Below, piece by piece: positions 1 through 7,447 of a DNA stretch of 64,000 bases (the stretch's first letter is position 1; each line of letters opens with the position of its first letter). Where the stretch lies: positions 62,001 through 126,000 of the forward strand of contig NZ_JPRN01000004.1 of NCBI RefSeq assembly GCF_000737715.1, read 5' to 3'. A program made the position numbers and the translations under genes. The notes under the pieces are model-generated. The model did not search any database, was not told the origin of the DNA, and was given only the letters and a program-made list of their open reading frames with translations. Origin of the DNA: Chryseobacterium sp. JM1. Lineage in GTDB: Bacteria; Bacteroidota; Bacteroidia; Flavobacteriales; Weeksellaceae.

Positions 1-237
1 TCCTCCCATAAACAGCAACAGCAGAATAAGGGAAAAATCCAGGATCAGGACAGCATCCACAAACAGGGTATATAAAAAATCCTTCTGTTTCAATTTTCTG
101 ATCACATGTTCTGATTCTACATGCTCCAACGCATCGGAAATACCCATTGATTCCCATAATAGATAGAACCCCGCATAATTGATTCCGATAAGGGCAATCA
201 AGAGGAAAATCCAATATTTTTTTAGACGTTCTATCAT
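1..237 (-). CDS. Membrane protein, N-terminal part (cut by window edge)
   Basis: The ATG lies at 235-237, immediately after the stop codon (238-240) of the DUF6624 gene, and the frame stays open to base 1, giving 79 residues of an incomplete protein. Residues about 8-28 form one hydrophobic helix (IFLLIALIGINYAGFYLLW). A charged stretch follows, then a second very hydrophobic segment at about 58-77 (DAVLILDFSLILLLLF). I do not recognise the family. With no spacer between stop and start it is probably co-transcribed and translationally coupled to the upstream gene. Confidence 0.6.
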   Translation of the reverse strand, partial: MIERLKKYWIFLLIALIGINYAGFYLLWESMGISDALEHVESEHVIRKLKQKDFLYTLFVDAVLILDFSLILLLLFMGG

Positions 238-1563
238 TTATTTCTTTTTCTGAAGAAGGTCCAAAGCTTCTTTCAATGTATATTTTTTGTATTCGAATCC
301 TCCTGCATCTTTAGCATAATCTTCGATGGTTCTGCCAAATCCGGAATTCTTTCTCAGTTCGTTCACTTGCTCCGGGTCTTTTACCGGCCACACAAATGAG
401 AGGGTTTCCGTTTTCCCGTTTTTTGTGGAAAAAATTGAACGGATCTGTGTTCCATAGATCTGTTCTTTGTTTTCGTACATGAGCTTTCTGTCCATCATCA
501 TAGCATACAATCTGAACGGAAGTTCTTTTTCATCGGCTGCTTTTTTGATCAGAGGAAAGTATTGTTCGATTTTTGGGGAATGCTGAATAACATACCATAC
601 GGCATAATTCTCAGGTTCGCCCACCATAGATTTTCCGGGATACCCATATTTTTCAATGATCTTTTCAACTTTAACCAGATTCTTCTGATCCTGATCGTCC
701 ATCAATTTGATCAACCCCGTACTCACATCTTCTGTAGAGAGGTTTTTCTCTTTTATGATCTCTGCCTTTCTTTCGGGTGTAATATTGGGCTGTGTCAGCT
801 CACGGTAGATCTGGTCGTCTTTATAAATCTGAGCAAGCTCTTTCTTGAGTTCAAGGTTGAGTGGTTTTCCTTCCGTTTTCTGGCTATCTCCGAACTTTAA
901 TACTTCATCTAAAGTATAATTTTTAAAAACAAAATTTTTCCCGTAGAGGCGCTTGGCATAGCTTTCCACCGTATCATAAAAACCGGCTTCCTTTCTGAGT
1001 TTATTTACATTTTTAACATCTTTAATCGGCCAGATAATAGGATCACTTTCTTTCTCTCCATCGTGAGAAGAAAACCCCTGAGTTCCGTAGATCTGTTCTT
1101 TTCCATCATTCATCAATTGTCTGTCCAGCATCATGGCATACAATCTGAACGGAATTTCTTTATGCTCAGCTGCCGCTTTAATAAGGGGCATATATTGATT
1201 AATTTTTGAAGAGTGCTGAATAACAAACCATGTGGTTTCATTTTCCGGCTCTCCTACCAAAGATTTTCCAGGATAGCCATATTCTGCAATGATTTTTTCA
1301 ACTTTTTCAAGATTGATCTTATCCTGCTCATCCATCAGTGACCACAATTTATCCGTAATATCTTCCTTACTCAGATTTTTTTCTTTCATGACCTTTTCCT
1401 TTTGCTCCTGGGAAACGTCAGACTCCATCAGTTCACGATAGATTTGATCATCTTTTTGAATCGTGGCCAATTCATTTTTAAGCTTTACATTAATTTTCTT
1501 ATCCTGCTTTTTCTGGGCATTGATTAACACTGAAAAGAAAATGGCGAAAAATAAATATCTCAT
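238..1563 (-). CDS. Secreted protein with two tandem DUF6624-like domains
   Basis: This 441-residue protein has a cleavable-looking signal peptide at residues 1-17 (ending INAQ). Two homologous units of about 200 residues follow, near 28-231 and 237-437. Each carries the same landmarks in order: KDDQIYREL, LMDxQDxxNL.KVEKII, YGYPGKS.VGEPEN, VIQHS, FRLYAMM.DR, QIYGTQ and a final YTL.EAL segment. The DDQ/QH/YGTQ pattern is what I recall for DUF6624, whose function is unknown. The two units are alike along their whole length, so this is an internal duplication. The gene starts 17 bases after the esterase stop and abuts the next gene, suggesting a three-gene operon. It probably acts in the periplasm. 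Confidence 0.7.
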   Translation of the reverse strand: MRYLFFAIFFSVLINAQKKQDKKINVKLKNELATIQKDDQIYRELMESDVSQEQKEKVMKEKNLSKEDITDKLWSLMDEQDKINLEKVEKIIAEYGYPGKSLVGEPENETTWFVIQHSSKINQYMPLIKAAAEHKEIPFRLYAMMLDRQLMNDGKEQIYGTQGFSSHDGEKESDPIIWPIKDVKNVNKLRKEAGFYDTVESYAKRLYGKNFVFKNYTLDEVLKFGDSQKTEGKPLNLELKKELAQIYKDDQIYRELTQPNITPERKAEIIKEKNLSTEDVSTGLIKLMDDQDQKNLVKVEKIIEKYGYPGKSMVGEPENYAVWYVIQHSPKIEQYFPLIKKAADEKELPFRLYAMMMDRKLMYENKEQIYGTQIRSIFSTKNGKTETLSFVWPVKDPEQVNELRKNSGFGRTIEDYAKDAGGFEYKKYTLKEALDLLQKKK

Positions 1564-1580
1564 GATTCGTATTTTGATGG

Positions 1581-2423
1581 TTATTTTTTAGGTTCCTTGT
1601 ATGGAAAAAGTTTTACCAAACCTTCATACAGACTCCTGTGAAGAATGGTTGCATGATTGTCTGTTTCCATCATTTTATATTCCACAGTCCAGTTCTTTTT
1701 ACCGGCCTGTTTCAATACGTCATAAAGAGATCCTGTGTCTTTTACCATCACAGGATGTTCATCTTTTCCTACAGAAACGTAAATAAATTTCTTCGTATCC
1801 GGGCTTTTGGAAAGCCACTGCGGCGCCTGTTTCAATAAGCTCTGATCATCCCACCACAAACTTGGGCTGATGATAAAATAGTTATTGAACATTTCCGGCT
1901 TTTTGAAAAGAATTTCTGTAGCCAAAAGCCCACCCAGTGACTGTCCGAATACGTATTTCTCTGTTGTTTTATACTGGCTTCCTATGTAAGGGAGTAATTC
2001 TTTATCCAGAAATTCTATAAATTTATCTGAATGTCCTGTCGTAGGATAATCCTTCTGTAAATCTTTCAGATCGGTATGAAAGGTAAAATCTCTTTTTCTG
2101 TCGATATTGGCGACTCCTACCACAATGGTTTCAGGCATCGCATACATTTGATTAAAGAACTGTACTAATCCCGACACATGGATAAAATCTTCAGTCATTG
2201 AACCATCCAGCAGATAGATCACCGGGTATGATTTTGTTTTATCAAAACCTTGCGGCAAATAAATATTTAAAGTTCTGTCTTCATTTAAGATCTTAGATTT
2301 AAATGTTCTGACCTCTCCGATAGTCAATGGTTTTACTTTTTCATTCTGGGCTAAAACCATGAACTGAAAAGCAAACAACATACTACAGGCAATGAGCATC
2401 TTTTTGATCATATTCTTTTTCAT
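1581..2423 (-). CDS. Secreted alpha/beta-hydrolase, putative esterase (PF00756-like)
   Basis: A 280-residue protein with a signal peptide (about residues 1-26, ending VLAQ). Order along the chain: a beta-rich start with LNIYLPQGF, the PVIYLLDG strand, a VVGVANIDRKRDF segment, the nucleophile elbow GQSLGG with Ser162, and a late TDNHATI holding the likely catalytic histidine. This matches the putative esterase family (esterase D, IroE/Fes-like siderophore esterases). The substrate cannot be read from sequence. It lies 42 bases after paaY on the same strand, with a hairpin between them, so it may start a separate transcript leading into the DUF6624 gene. Confidence 0.75.
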   Translation of the reverse strand: MKKNMIKKMLIACSMLFAFQFMVLAQNEKVKPLTIGEVRTFKSKILNEDRTLNIYLPQGFDKTKSYPVIYLLDGSMTEDFIHVSGLVQFFNQMYAMPETIVVGVANIDRKRDFTFHTDLKDLQKDYPTTGHSDKFIEFLDKELLPYIGSQYKTTEKYVFGQSLGGLLATEILFKKPEMFNNYFIISPSLWWDDQSLLKQAPQWLSKSPDTKKFIYVSVGKDEHPVMVKDTGSLYDVLKQAGKKNWTVEYKMMETDNHATILHRSLYEGLVKLFPYKEPKK

Positions 2424-2428
2424 TATAT

Positions 2429-2461
2429 CATAAAACCTTATACGTTTTGAATAAGGTTTAA
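2429..2461 (-). terminator. Hairpin after paaY, possible paa operon terminator
   Basis: On the minus strand, just after the paaY stop, AAACCTTAT (51-59 of this line, i.e. 2451-2459) pairs perfectly with ATAAGGTTT (2433-2441) around a 9-base loop, followed by a short TTTTAT. The U-tail is weak, so partial read-through into the esterase gene is possible. Confidence 0.45.
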
Positions 2462-2465
2462 AAGT

Positions 2466-3059
2466 TTATTTTAAATCCGCCCAGATACTGTAATCCACAG
2501 TTTTGGTAGCGGTCTGTTCTACATATTCTGAGAACGGTTCACATGGAAGAATAGCTTCTTTTCCTTCTCTTGCCAGTTGTTGGTAAAGCTTGGTTCCTTC
2601 TGTTTTCCAGTGAATCATTTCATCCGAAACGTCACGGATAATTTTCGCAGGACTTCCTACGATCAGTTTTCTTGGTCCACAGGTGAAATTAGCAGGAACA
2701 AAAGCCAATGCTCCAATGATGCATTCATCACCGATAACAGCTTTATCCATCACGACGGAATTCATTCCTACCAGGCAGTTTTTACCGATATGTCCGGAAT
2801 GGATGATTGCTCCATGCCCGATATGTGCTGATTCTTCAAGAATGGTTTCAATATTCGGGAACACATGCAGGGTGCAGTTTTCCTGGACATTGGCTCCGTC
2901 TTTAATGATAATTTTCCCCCAGTCGCCGCGGATCACGGCATTGGGTCCGATATATACTTCTTCACCGATTTCCACATTCCCGATGATCACCGCCTGCGGA
3001 TGAATATAGGCAGAGGGCTTGATGATGGGACGGATACCGTGGTATGAGTAGATGTTCAT
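2466..3059 (-). CDS. paaY: PaaY, hexapeptide-repeat thioesterase / gamma-carbonic-anhydrase-like protein
   Basis: A 197-residue left-handed beta-helix protein built of hexapeptide repeats (AYIHPQAVIIGNVEIG, VYIGPNAVIRGD, AHIGHGAIIHSG, CLVGMNSVVMDKAVIG). It has the HIGHG and RGDWG segments of the gamma-class carbonic anhydrase family. Length and placement at the end of the phenylacetate genes fit PaaY, which in Proteobacteria is a thioesterase clearing a dead-end CoA thioester formed from the ring-cleavage intermediate. The C-terminal extension after residue 165 (WKTEGTKLYQQLAREG) is also seen in PaaY. It is the last gene of the operon and is separated from paaJ by a tandem repeat. Confidence 0.8.
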   Translation of the reverse strand: MNIYSYHGIRPIIKPSAYIHPQAVIIGNVEIGEEVYIGPNAVIRGDWGKIIIKDGANVQENCTLHVFPNIETILEESAHIGHGAIIHSGHIGKNCLVGMNSVVMDKAVIGDECIIGALAFVPANFTCGPRKLIVGSPAKIIRDVSDEMIHWKTEGTKLYQQLAREGKEAILPCEPFSEYVEQTATKTVDYSIWADLK

Positions 3060-3070
3060 AAAATTTTTGT

Positions 3071-3395
3071 TAAAAATTTAATTTAACAATGTATCAATCT
3101 AACAGTTTACCAATCTAAAAACTCTGAGGTTACATTGATAATGTTACACTGATACATTATTAGACTGTTACATTTAAAAATTTAATTTAACAATGTATCA
3201 ATCTAACAGTTTACCAATCTAAAAACTCTGAGGTTACATTGATAATGTTAAACTAATACATTTTAGACTGTTACATTTAAAAATTTAATTTAACAATGTA
3301 TCAATCTAACAGTTTACCAATTGAAATGCTTCGACAGACTCAGCATAGGAGGAATTGTTACATTGATACATTTTTATATTGTTACATTATTGAAA
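3071..3395. repeat. Tandem array of a ~104-bp imperfect palindrome (class A) between paaJ and paaY
   Basis: Units start at 3071, 3175 and 3278 (104 and 103 bases). The first two are nearly identical; the third keeps the arms but has another centre (TGCTTCGACAGACTCAGC). Each unit is an imperfect inverted repeat: the left arm has AACAATGTATCAATCTAACA, the right arm read in reverse has AATGTATCAG.GTAACA. There is no coding potential. It lies between two genes that should share one mRNA. Confidence 0.8.
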
Positions 3396-3398
3396 AAA

Positions 3399-4604
3399 TT
3401 ATACTTTTTCAATCACCATTGCATACCCCTGTCCTACACCGATACAAAGGGTACATAATGCATATCTCTTATCTTGTTTCTTCAGTTCAATAGCAGCAGA
3501 ACCAATGATTCTTGCTCCTGACACTCCCAGCGGATGGCCGATGGCAATAGCTCCTCCGTTTGGATTTACTCTTGAATCATCATCTTTCAAACCTAAGCTT
3601 CTGGTCACAGCTAATGCCTGTGCTGCAAATGCTTCGTTCAGTTCAATGATGTCCATATCTTCCAGAGAAAGGTTTAATCTTTTTAATAATTTCTGGGTCG
3701 CTTCTACAGGTCCGATTCCCATAATTCTAGGCTCCACACCAGCTACAGCAGATCCTAAGATCTTAGCTTTCGGTTTTAAACCATATTTTTTTACCGCTTC
3801 TTCACTTGCCAAAATAAGCGCTGCTGCTCCATCATTCATTCCTGAAGCATTTCCTGCCGTTACGGTTCCTTCTTTTCTGAAAGCCGGACGGAGTTTTCCT
3901 AAACCTTCCATTGAAGATGTAGGCTTGATGAATTCATCCTGATCAAAAATTTTAGGTTCACCTTTTTTCTGAGGGATTTCAACTTTTACAATTTCTTCCG
4001 CCAGTCTCCCGCTTTGTTGGGCTTTTGTTGCTTTCTGCTGAGACCAAAGGGCAAATTTATCCTGATCTTCTCTGCTGACATTGTGCATATCGGCTAAGTT
4101 TTCAGCGGTTTCTCCCATTCCATCAACTCCGTACATCTCTTTCATTTTCGGGTTAACAAAACGCCATCCGAAAGTCGTATCAAACATCTGGCTGTCTCTT
4201 CCGAAAGCAGCACCCGGCTTAGACATTACGTAAGGAGAACGCGTCATCTGTTCTACTCCACCAGCAATATAAATTTCACCCTCTCCGGAAGCAATGGAAC
4301 GGAAAGCATTAGCCACCGCTGACATTCCTGAAGCGCAAAGCCTGTTTACCGTTTCTCCACCGATTTTGTAAGGTAGCCCGGCCAATAAAAGAGCCATTCT
4401 CGCTACGTTACGGTTATCTTCTCCCGCCTGATTAGCACATCCGAAAATAACATCCTCAATTTCCTCAGCAGGAACTTCAGGATTTCTGGCCATAACTTCT
4501 TTAATAACCACTGCCGCCAAATCATCAGCTCTTACTTCTGATAATCCGCCCTGCAGTTTTGAAATGGGTGTTCTGACGTAGTCTATGATGTATACGTTGT
4601 TCAT
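3399..4604 (-). CDS. paaJ: Beta-ketoadipyl-CoA / 3-oxo-5,6-dehydrosuberyl-CoA thiolase
   Basis: A 401-residue thiolase II. The nucleophilic cysteine is C90 in NRLCASGMSAV. The C-terminal catalytic elements are GGAIAIGHPLGVSGAR (His) and CTLCIGVGQG (second Cys). The N-terminus NNVYIIDYVRTPISK is typical of the PcaF/PaaJ branch. In this pathway it cleaves the 3-oxo-acyl-CoA intermediates, releasing acetyl-CoA and finally succinyl-CoA. Position among paa genes supports PaaJ; family members are hard to tell from PcaF by sequence alone. Spacers on both sides hold class A repeats. Confidence 0.9.
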   Translation of the reverse strand: MNNVYIIDYVRTPISKLQGGLSEVRADDLAAVVIKEVMARNPEVPAEEIEDVIFGCANQAGEDNRNVARMALLLAGLPYKIGGETVNRLCASGMSAVANAFRSIASGEGEIYIAGGVEQMTRSPYVMSKPGAAFGRDSQMFDTTFGWRFVNPKMKEMYGVDGMGETAENLADMHNVSREDQDKFALWSQQKATKAQQSGRLAEEIVKVEIPQKKGEPKIFDQDEFIKPTSSMEGLGKLRPAFRKEGTVTAGNASGMNDGAAALILASEEAVKKYGLKPKAKILGSAVAGVEPRIMGIGPVEATQKLLKRLNLSLEDMDIIELNEAFAAQALAVTRSLGLKDDDSRVNPNGGAIAIGHPLGVSGARIIGSAAIELKKQDKRYALCTLCIGVGQGYAMVIEKV

Positions 4605-4688
4605 TTTTATTAATTTAACAATGTATCAGTTTAACAATGTAACAATTGGATTGGTAGATTGGTACATTTTCAAATTGGGACATTTTGT
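4605..4688. repeat. Class A palindromic words, paaI-paaJ spacer
   Basis: The whole 84-base spacer is made of the class A words: AATTTAACAATGTATCAGTT and TAACAATGTAACAATTGG on the left, then GATTGGTACATTTTC and GGGACATTTT as the returning arm. No gene or promoter is seen. Confidence 0.65.
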
Positions 4689-5102
4689 TTATAGTTCTGT
4701 TACTTTTTTTCCGATTTTATAGACGGTTCCGACGAATTTTGCGATCAGTTCACTGTTTTGATTGGTGATCTTTATGTCGTAAACGGCTGTTTTTCTGGTA
4801 TCATTCACCAGAATACTTTCTGCTCTGAAAACATCCCCTTCTTTACCGGCTTTGGTAAAATTGATGATACAGTTCAGCGCAACGGCTGCATCGCCGCAAT
4901 TGTTGGACGAAAATGCCAATGCAGAATCTGCAAAAGCAAACGTAACGCCTCCGTGAACCGTTTTCAGCCCATTAATCATTTCTTTTTTGATGGGCATTTC
5001 TATTAAACAATAGTTTTCTTTGACTTCGATCATTTTGATATTCATCCACTGGGAAAAATAATCCTGACCGAACATATAATCTGCAACTTGTCTCGGCGTC
5101 AT
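4689..5102 (-). CDS. paaI: PaaI, hotdog-fold acyl-CoA thioesterase
   Basis: A 137-residue hotdog protein with the PaaI signature GLKTVHGGVTFAFADSALAF; the HGG..FA.AD segment is the active-site helix region, with the Asp as catalytic residue in known PaaI. The length is normal for the family. PaaI hydrolyses phenylacetyl-CoA or ring-hydroxylated CoA thioesters to relieve CoA trapping. It sits between paaH and paaJ, with repeat-filled spacers on both sides. Confidence 0.88.
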   Translation of the reverse strand: MTPRQVADYMFGQDYFSQWMNIKMIEVKENYCLIEMPIKKEMINGLKTVHGGVTFAFADSALAFSSNNCGDAAVALNCIINFTKAGKEGDVFRAESILVNDTRKTAVYDIKITNQNSELIAKFVGTVYKIGKKVTEL

Positions 5103-5105
5103 TTC

Positions 5106-5196
5106 TTTTAATTTAACAGTGTATCAATGTAACAGTTTACCAGTAGAAATTCCTCAGTAATCCTAGAATGATCAGTGGATTGTTACATTGTTAGAT
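5106..5196. repeat. Class A imperfect palindrome, paaH-paaI spacer
   Basis: The left arm is TTTAACAGTGTATCAATGTA followed by ACAGTTTACCAGT; the right arm is GTGGATTGTTACATTGTTAG. The centre (about 5144-5172, GAAATTCCTCAGTAATCC) is unrelated to the centres in the other spacers. Confidence 0.65.
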
Positions 5197-5199
5197 TTA

Positions 5200-6333
5200 T
5201 TATATTTTGCGAAGCAAAGGGCTTTGTCTGTATCTTTCTTCCTGATATTCTCCGTAAAGGTTCTGCAGGGTTTCTGAAATTTTTGAATAACCAATTTCTT
5301 TTCCCCATGCCAGTAATCCTTTTGGATAGTTGACTCCTTTCTGCATGGCCAGCTCGATATCTTCATCATTCGCAATTCCTAATCTTTTGGCTTCCACAGC
5401 TTCGTTGATCAACATTGAAATGATCCTTAAGAAGATCTGCTGATATAATGCATCGTCTTTTTGAGCAACCGCTTTTTCTGCGCCTTCTGCATAATCATAG
5501 AAACCTTTTCCTGTTTTTCTGCCGTGAAGCTTGGCCTCAGCCATTCTTTGCTGAAGCAGAGAAGGTTTGTATTTCGGATCGTAGAAATAGTCTTTGTAAA
5601 CGGTTGTGGTTACGGCAAAATTGACGTCAACACCGATTAAATCCATCAGTTCAAAAGGTCCCATTTTAAAGTTCCCCAGTGTTCTCATCGCTTCGTCTAC
5701 CTGTTCAGGCGTTGCCATATTTTCTTCAACAATCCTTAATCCTTCGCCATAGTAAGGACGGGCAATTCTGTTGACGATAAATCCGGGAATATCTTTAGCA
5801 ATCACAGGAGTTTTCCCCAAATCTTTCATGAGGTTATAGATTTTTTCCGGTAATGATTTTTCTGTTAATAAAGAAGGAATCACCTCAACCAAAGGCATCA
5901 GTGGCGCCGGATTGAAAAAGTGAATTCCGATGAAACGTTCTGGTTTCTTTAATTCTGCACCAAGAGAGGTGATAGAAATGGATGAGGTATTGGAACCAAT
6001 GATACAGTCGTCGGAAACATAGGTTTCAAGTTCTGTAAATACTTTGGTTTTTATGTCTTTGTTTTCGATGATAGCTTCTATGACAAGATCTGAGTCTTTC
6101 AGATCCTGTAAAGCTTCACCTTTAACGATATTTGTTCTGATTTCTGTGGCTTTTTCCTGAGAAATTTTAGCTTTATCCACTAATTTCTGAAGTGTTTTCT
6201 CTAAGCCTGATAATGCTTTATCAATCTGCGGAGCATTTGCATCGAATAAAACGACTTTGCATCCCGCTGTTGCAGCCACTTGAGCAATTCCTACACCCAT
6301 GGTTCCTGCCCCAATAATTCCGATATTGTTCAT
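5200..6333 (-). CDS. paaH: PaaH, 3-hydroxyacyl-CoA dehydrogenase
   Basis: A 3-hydroxyacyl-CoA dehydrogenase of 377 residues when started at the ATG at 6331-6333. An open frame continues to 6381, but those 16 codons come from the palindromic repeat and are not part of the family; the Rossmann motif IGIIGAGTMGVGIAQ sits right after the chosen start. Further landmarks are SNTSSISITSL and GIHFFNPAPLMPLVE (catalytic His) and the C-terminal dehydrogenase domain beginning near IPGFIVNRIARPYYGE. It oxidises 3-hydroxyadipyl-CoA with NAD+. The extra C-terminal segment (YPKGLLAWGKEIG) is a half-repeat common in PaaH. Confidence 0.9.
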   Translation of the reverse strand: MNNIGIIGAGTMGVGIAQVAATAGCKVVLFDANAPQIDKALSGLEKTLQKLVDKAKISQEKATEIRTNIVKGEALQDLKDSDLVIEAIIENKDIKTKVFTELETYVSDDCIIGSNTSSISITSLGAELKKPERFIGIHFFNPAPLMPLVEVIPSLLTEKSLPEKIYNLMKDLGKTPVIAKDIPGFIVNRIARPYYGEGLRIVEENMATPEQVDEAMRTLGNFKMGPFELMDLIGVDVNFAVTTTVYKDYFYDPKYKPSLLQQRMAEAKLHGRKTGKGFYDYAEGAEKAVAQKDDALYQQIFLRIISMLINEAVEAKRLGIANDEDIELAMQKGVNYPKGLLAWGKEIGYSKISETLQNLYGEYQEERYRQSPLLRKI

Positions 6334-6336
6334 GTT

Positions 6337-6420
6337 CTGTATTATGTAAAATGTACAATGTAAAAAGTATAACAACGACAACGTACCTTGTACATTGTAC
6401 TTTTTACATTGTACAAAATC
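6337..6420. repeat. Class B inverted repeat, paaG-paaH spacer
   Basis: GTACAATGTAAAAAGTA near 6352-6368 is matched by the reverse complement of TACTTTTTACATTGTAC near 6398-6416; a further TTGTACATTG word lies before it. The stem is about 20 bases with a roughly 30-base loop. The words differ from class A, although both contain CAATGTA. Confidence 0.7.
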
Positions 6421-6422
6421 TT

Positions 6423-7223
6423 TTATTTTCCTTTATACTCAGGTTTTCTTTTCTGTAAAAAGGCATTCACACCTTCGATGAAGTCTTCTGTTTCTGCAGC
6501 TTCCTGTTGTAAATCGCCTTCCAGCTCCAATTGTTCTTTTAATGTGTTGGTATAAGACTGAGCAAAGGCTTTCTTGGTTAATTTAAGAGCAGCAGTCGGC
6601 ATATTTGACATTTTTTCAAGAATCTCCATAGATTTCGGAGCAAATTCTTCTTCAGTGAATACTTCAGCCACTAAACCGTAAGATTTAGATTCTTCCGCTG
6701 ACAATCTTTTCCCTGTAAATGCTAAATAATTAGCTAACTGTCTTCCCAATAATTTTGGAAGGAAATAAGTTCCACCTGTATCAGGAATCAATCCGATATT
6801 TGAAAATGCCTGAGCAAAATAAGATTTATCTACTGCCAAAACAAAGTCACAGATCAATGCCAACATTGCACCTGCACCTACTGCAGGACCGTTTACCAAT
6901 GCCACAACAGGTTTTTTACAACGCGTGATTTCTGTTACCAGAGGATTGTAGTAATCCACTACGATTTTTCTGATGATATCGTTATCATGGTGTTCGTTAC
7001 CCTGTACGAAAGCATCATCCAGATTCTGACCGGAACAGAAAGCTCTTCCTCTTCCCGAAATCGCCACACATCTTACGGTAGGGTCTTCACTACATTCTTT
7101 AACAAAATCTTTCAGATCTGATAAAGATGGCTTGGTAAGCGCGTTCATTGTTTCCGGCTGATTGAGGTAAGCAATTTTCAGTTTTCCGTCAAAATGCGTT
7201 TCAATATCAAGTTGTGTATACAT
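6423..7223 (-). CDS. paaG: PaaG-like enoyl-CoA hydratase/isomerase
   Basis: A 266-residue crotonase-fold protein. The oxyanion-hole loops are GRGRAFCSGQNLDDA and NGPAVGAGAMLAL. The acid residue lies in GLIPDTGGT (Asp, as in PaaG, where hydratases of the PaaF type have Glu). The C-terminus QKRKPEYKGK is typical of the family. PaaG converts ring-1,2-epoxyphenylacetyl-CoA to the oxepin form. It is the only crotonase gene in the window, so the PaaF hydratase step must be encoded elsewhere or shared with this enzyme. Confidence 0.85.
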   Translation of the reverse strand: MYTQLDIETHFDGKLKIAYLNQPETMNALTKPSLSDLKDFVKECSEDPTVRCVAISGRGRAFCSGQNLDDAFVQGNEHHDNDIIRKIVVDYYNPLVTEITRCKKPVVALVNGPAVGAGAMLALICDFVLAVDKSYFAQAFSNIGLIPDTGGTYFLPKLLGRQLANYLAFTGKRLSAEESKSYGLVAEVFTEEEFAPKSMEILEKMSNMPTAALKLTKKAFAQSYTNTLKEQLELEGDLQQEAAETEDFIEGVNAFLQKRKPEYKGK

Positions 7224-7259
7224 GGTTTTAAATTTAAAATTAAATGATTAAAGAATTAA

Positions 7260-7440
7260 AAAATTACACTGCTCTAATTTAACAATATAAAATAATGTGG
7301 CAATCTCTTTAATATAACAATATAGCAGTTTAACAATGTAGCAATCAATAGTTCTGCATAATATAAAACAATCTAAAAATCTAGCAATGTAGCAGTTTAA
7401 CAATTATTCTAACACTGTTAAACTGCTACATTATATCATT
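7260..7440. repeat. Class A word array, spacer between the beta-helix gene and paaG
   Basis: A 224-base non-coding spacer. From about 7275 it repeats words such as TTTAACAATATA, ATATAACAATATAGCAGTTT, AACAATGTAGCAATC and AATGTAGCAGTTTAACAATT, then returns as CACTGTTAAACTGCTACATT. The last pair (7388-7407 and 7414-7434) gives a long near-perfect stem. Confidence 0.65.
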
Positions 7441-7447
7441 CAAATAA

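Noticed and set aside
3071..3395. Regular repeats resembling a small CRISPR array
   Set aside because: The repeating unit is about 104 bases, palindromic along its whole length, without unique spacers, and no cas genes are present.
3505..3942. 145-codon plus-strand frame opposite paaJ
   Set aside because: Antisense shadow of a well-conserved thiolase; composition and lack of a promoter argue against a gene.
6334..6381. N-terminal extension of PaaH by 16 residues
   Set aside because: These codons lie in the class B palindrome, and the Rossmann motif starts right after the internal ATG at 6333.
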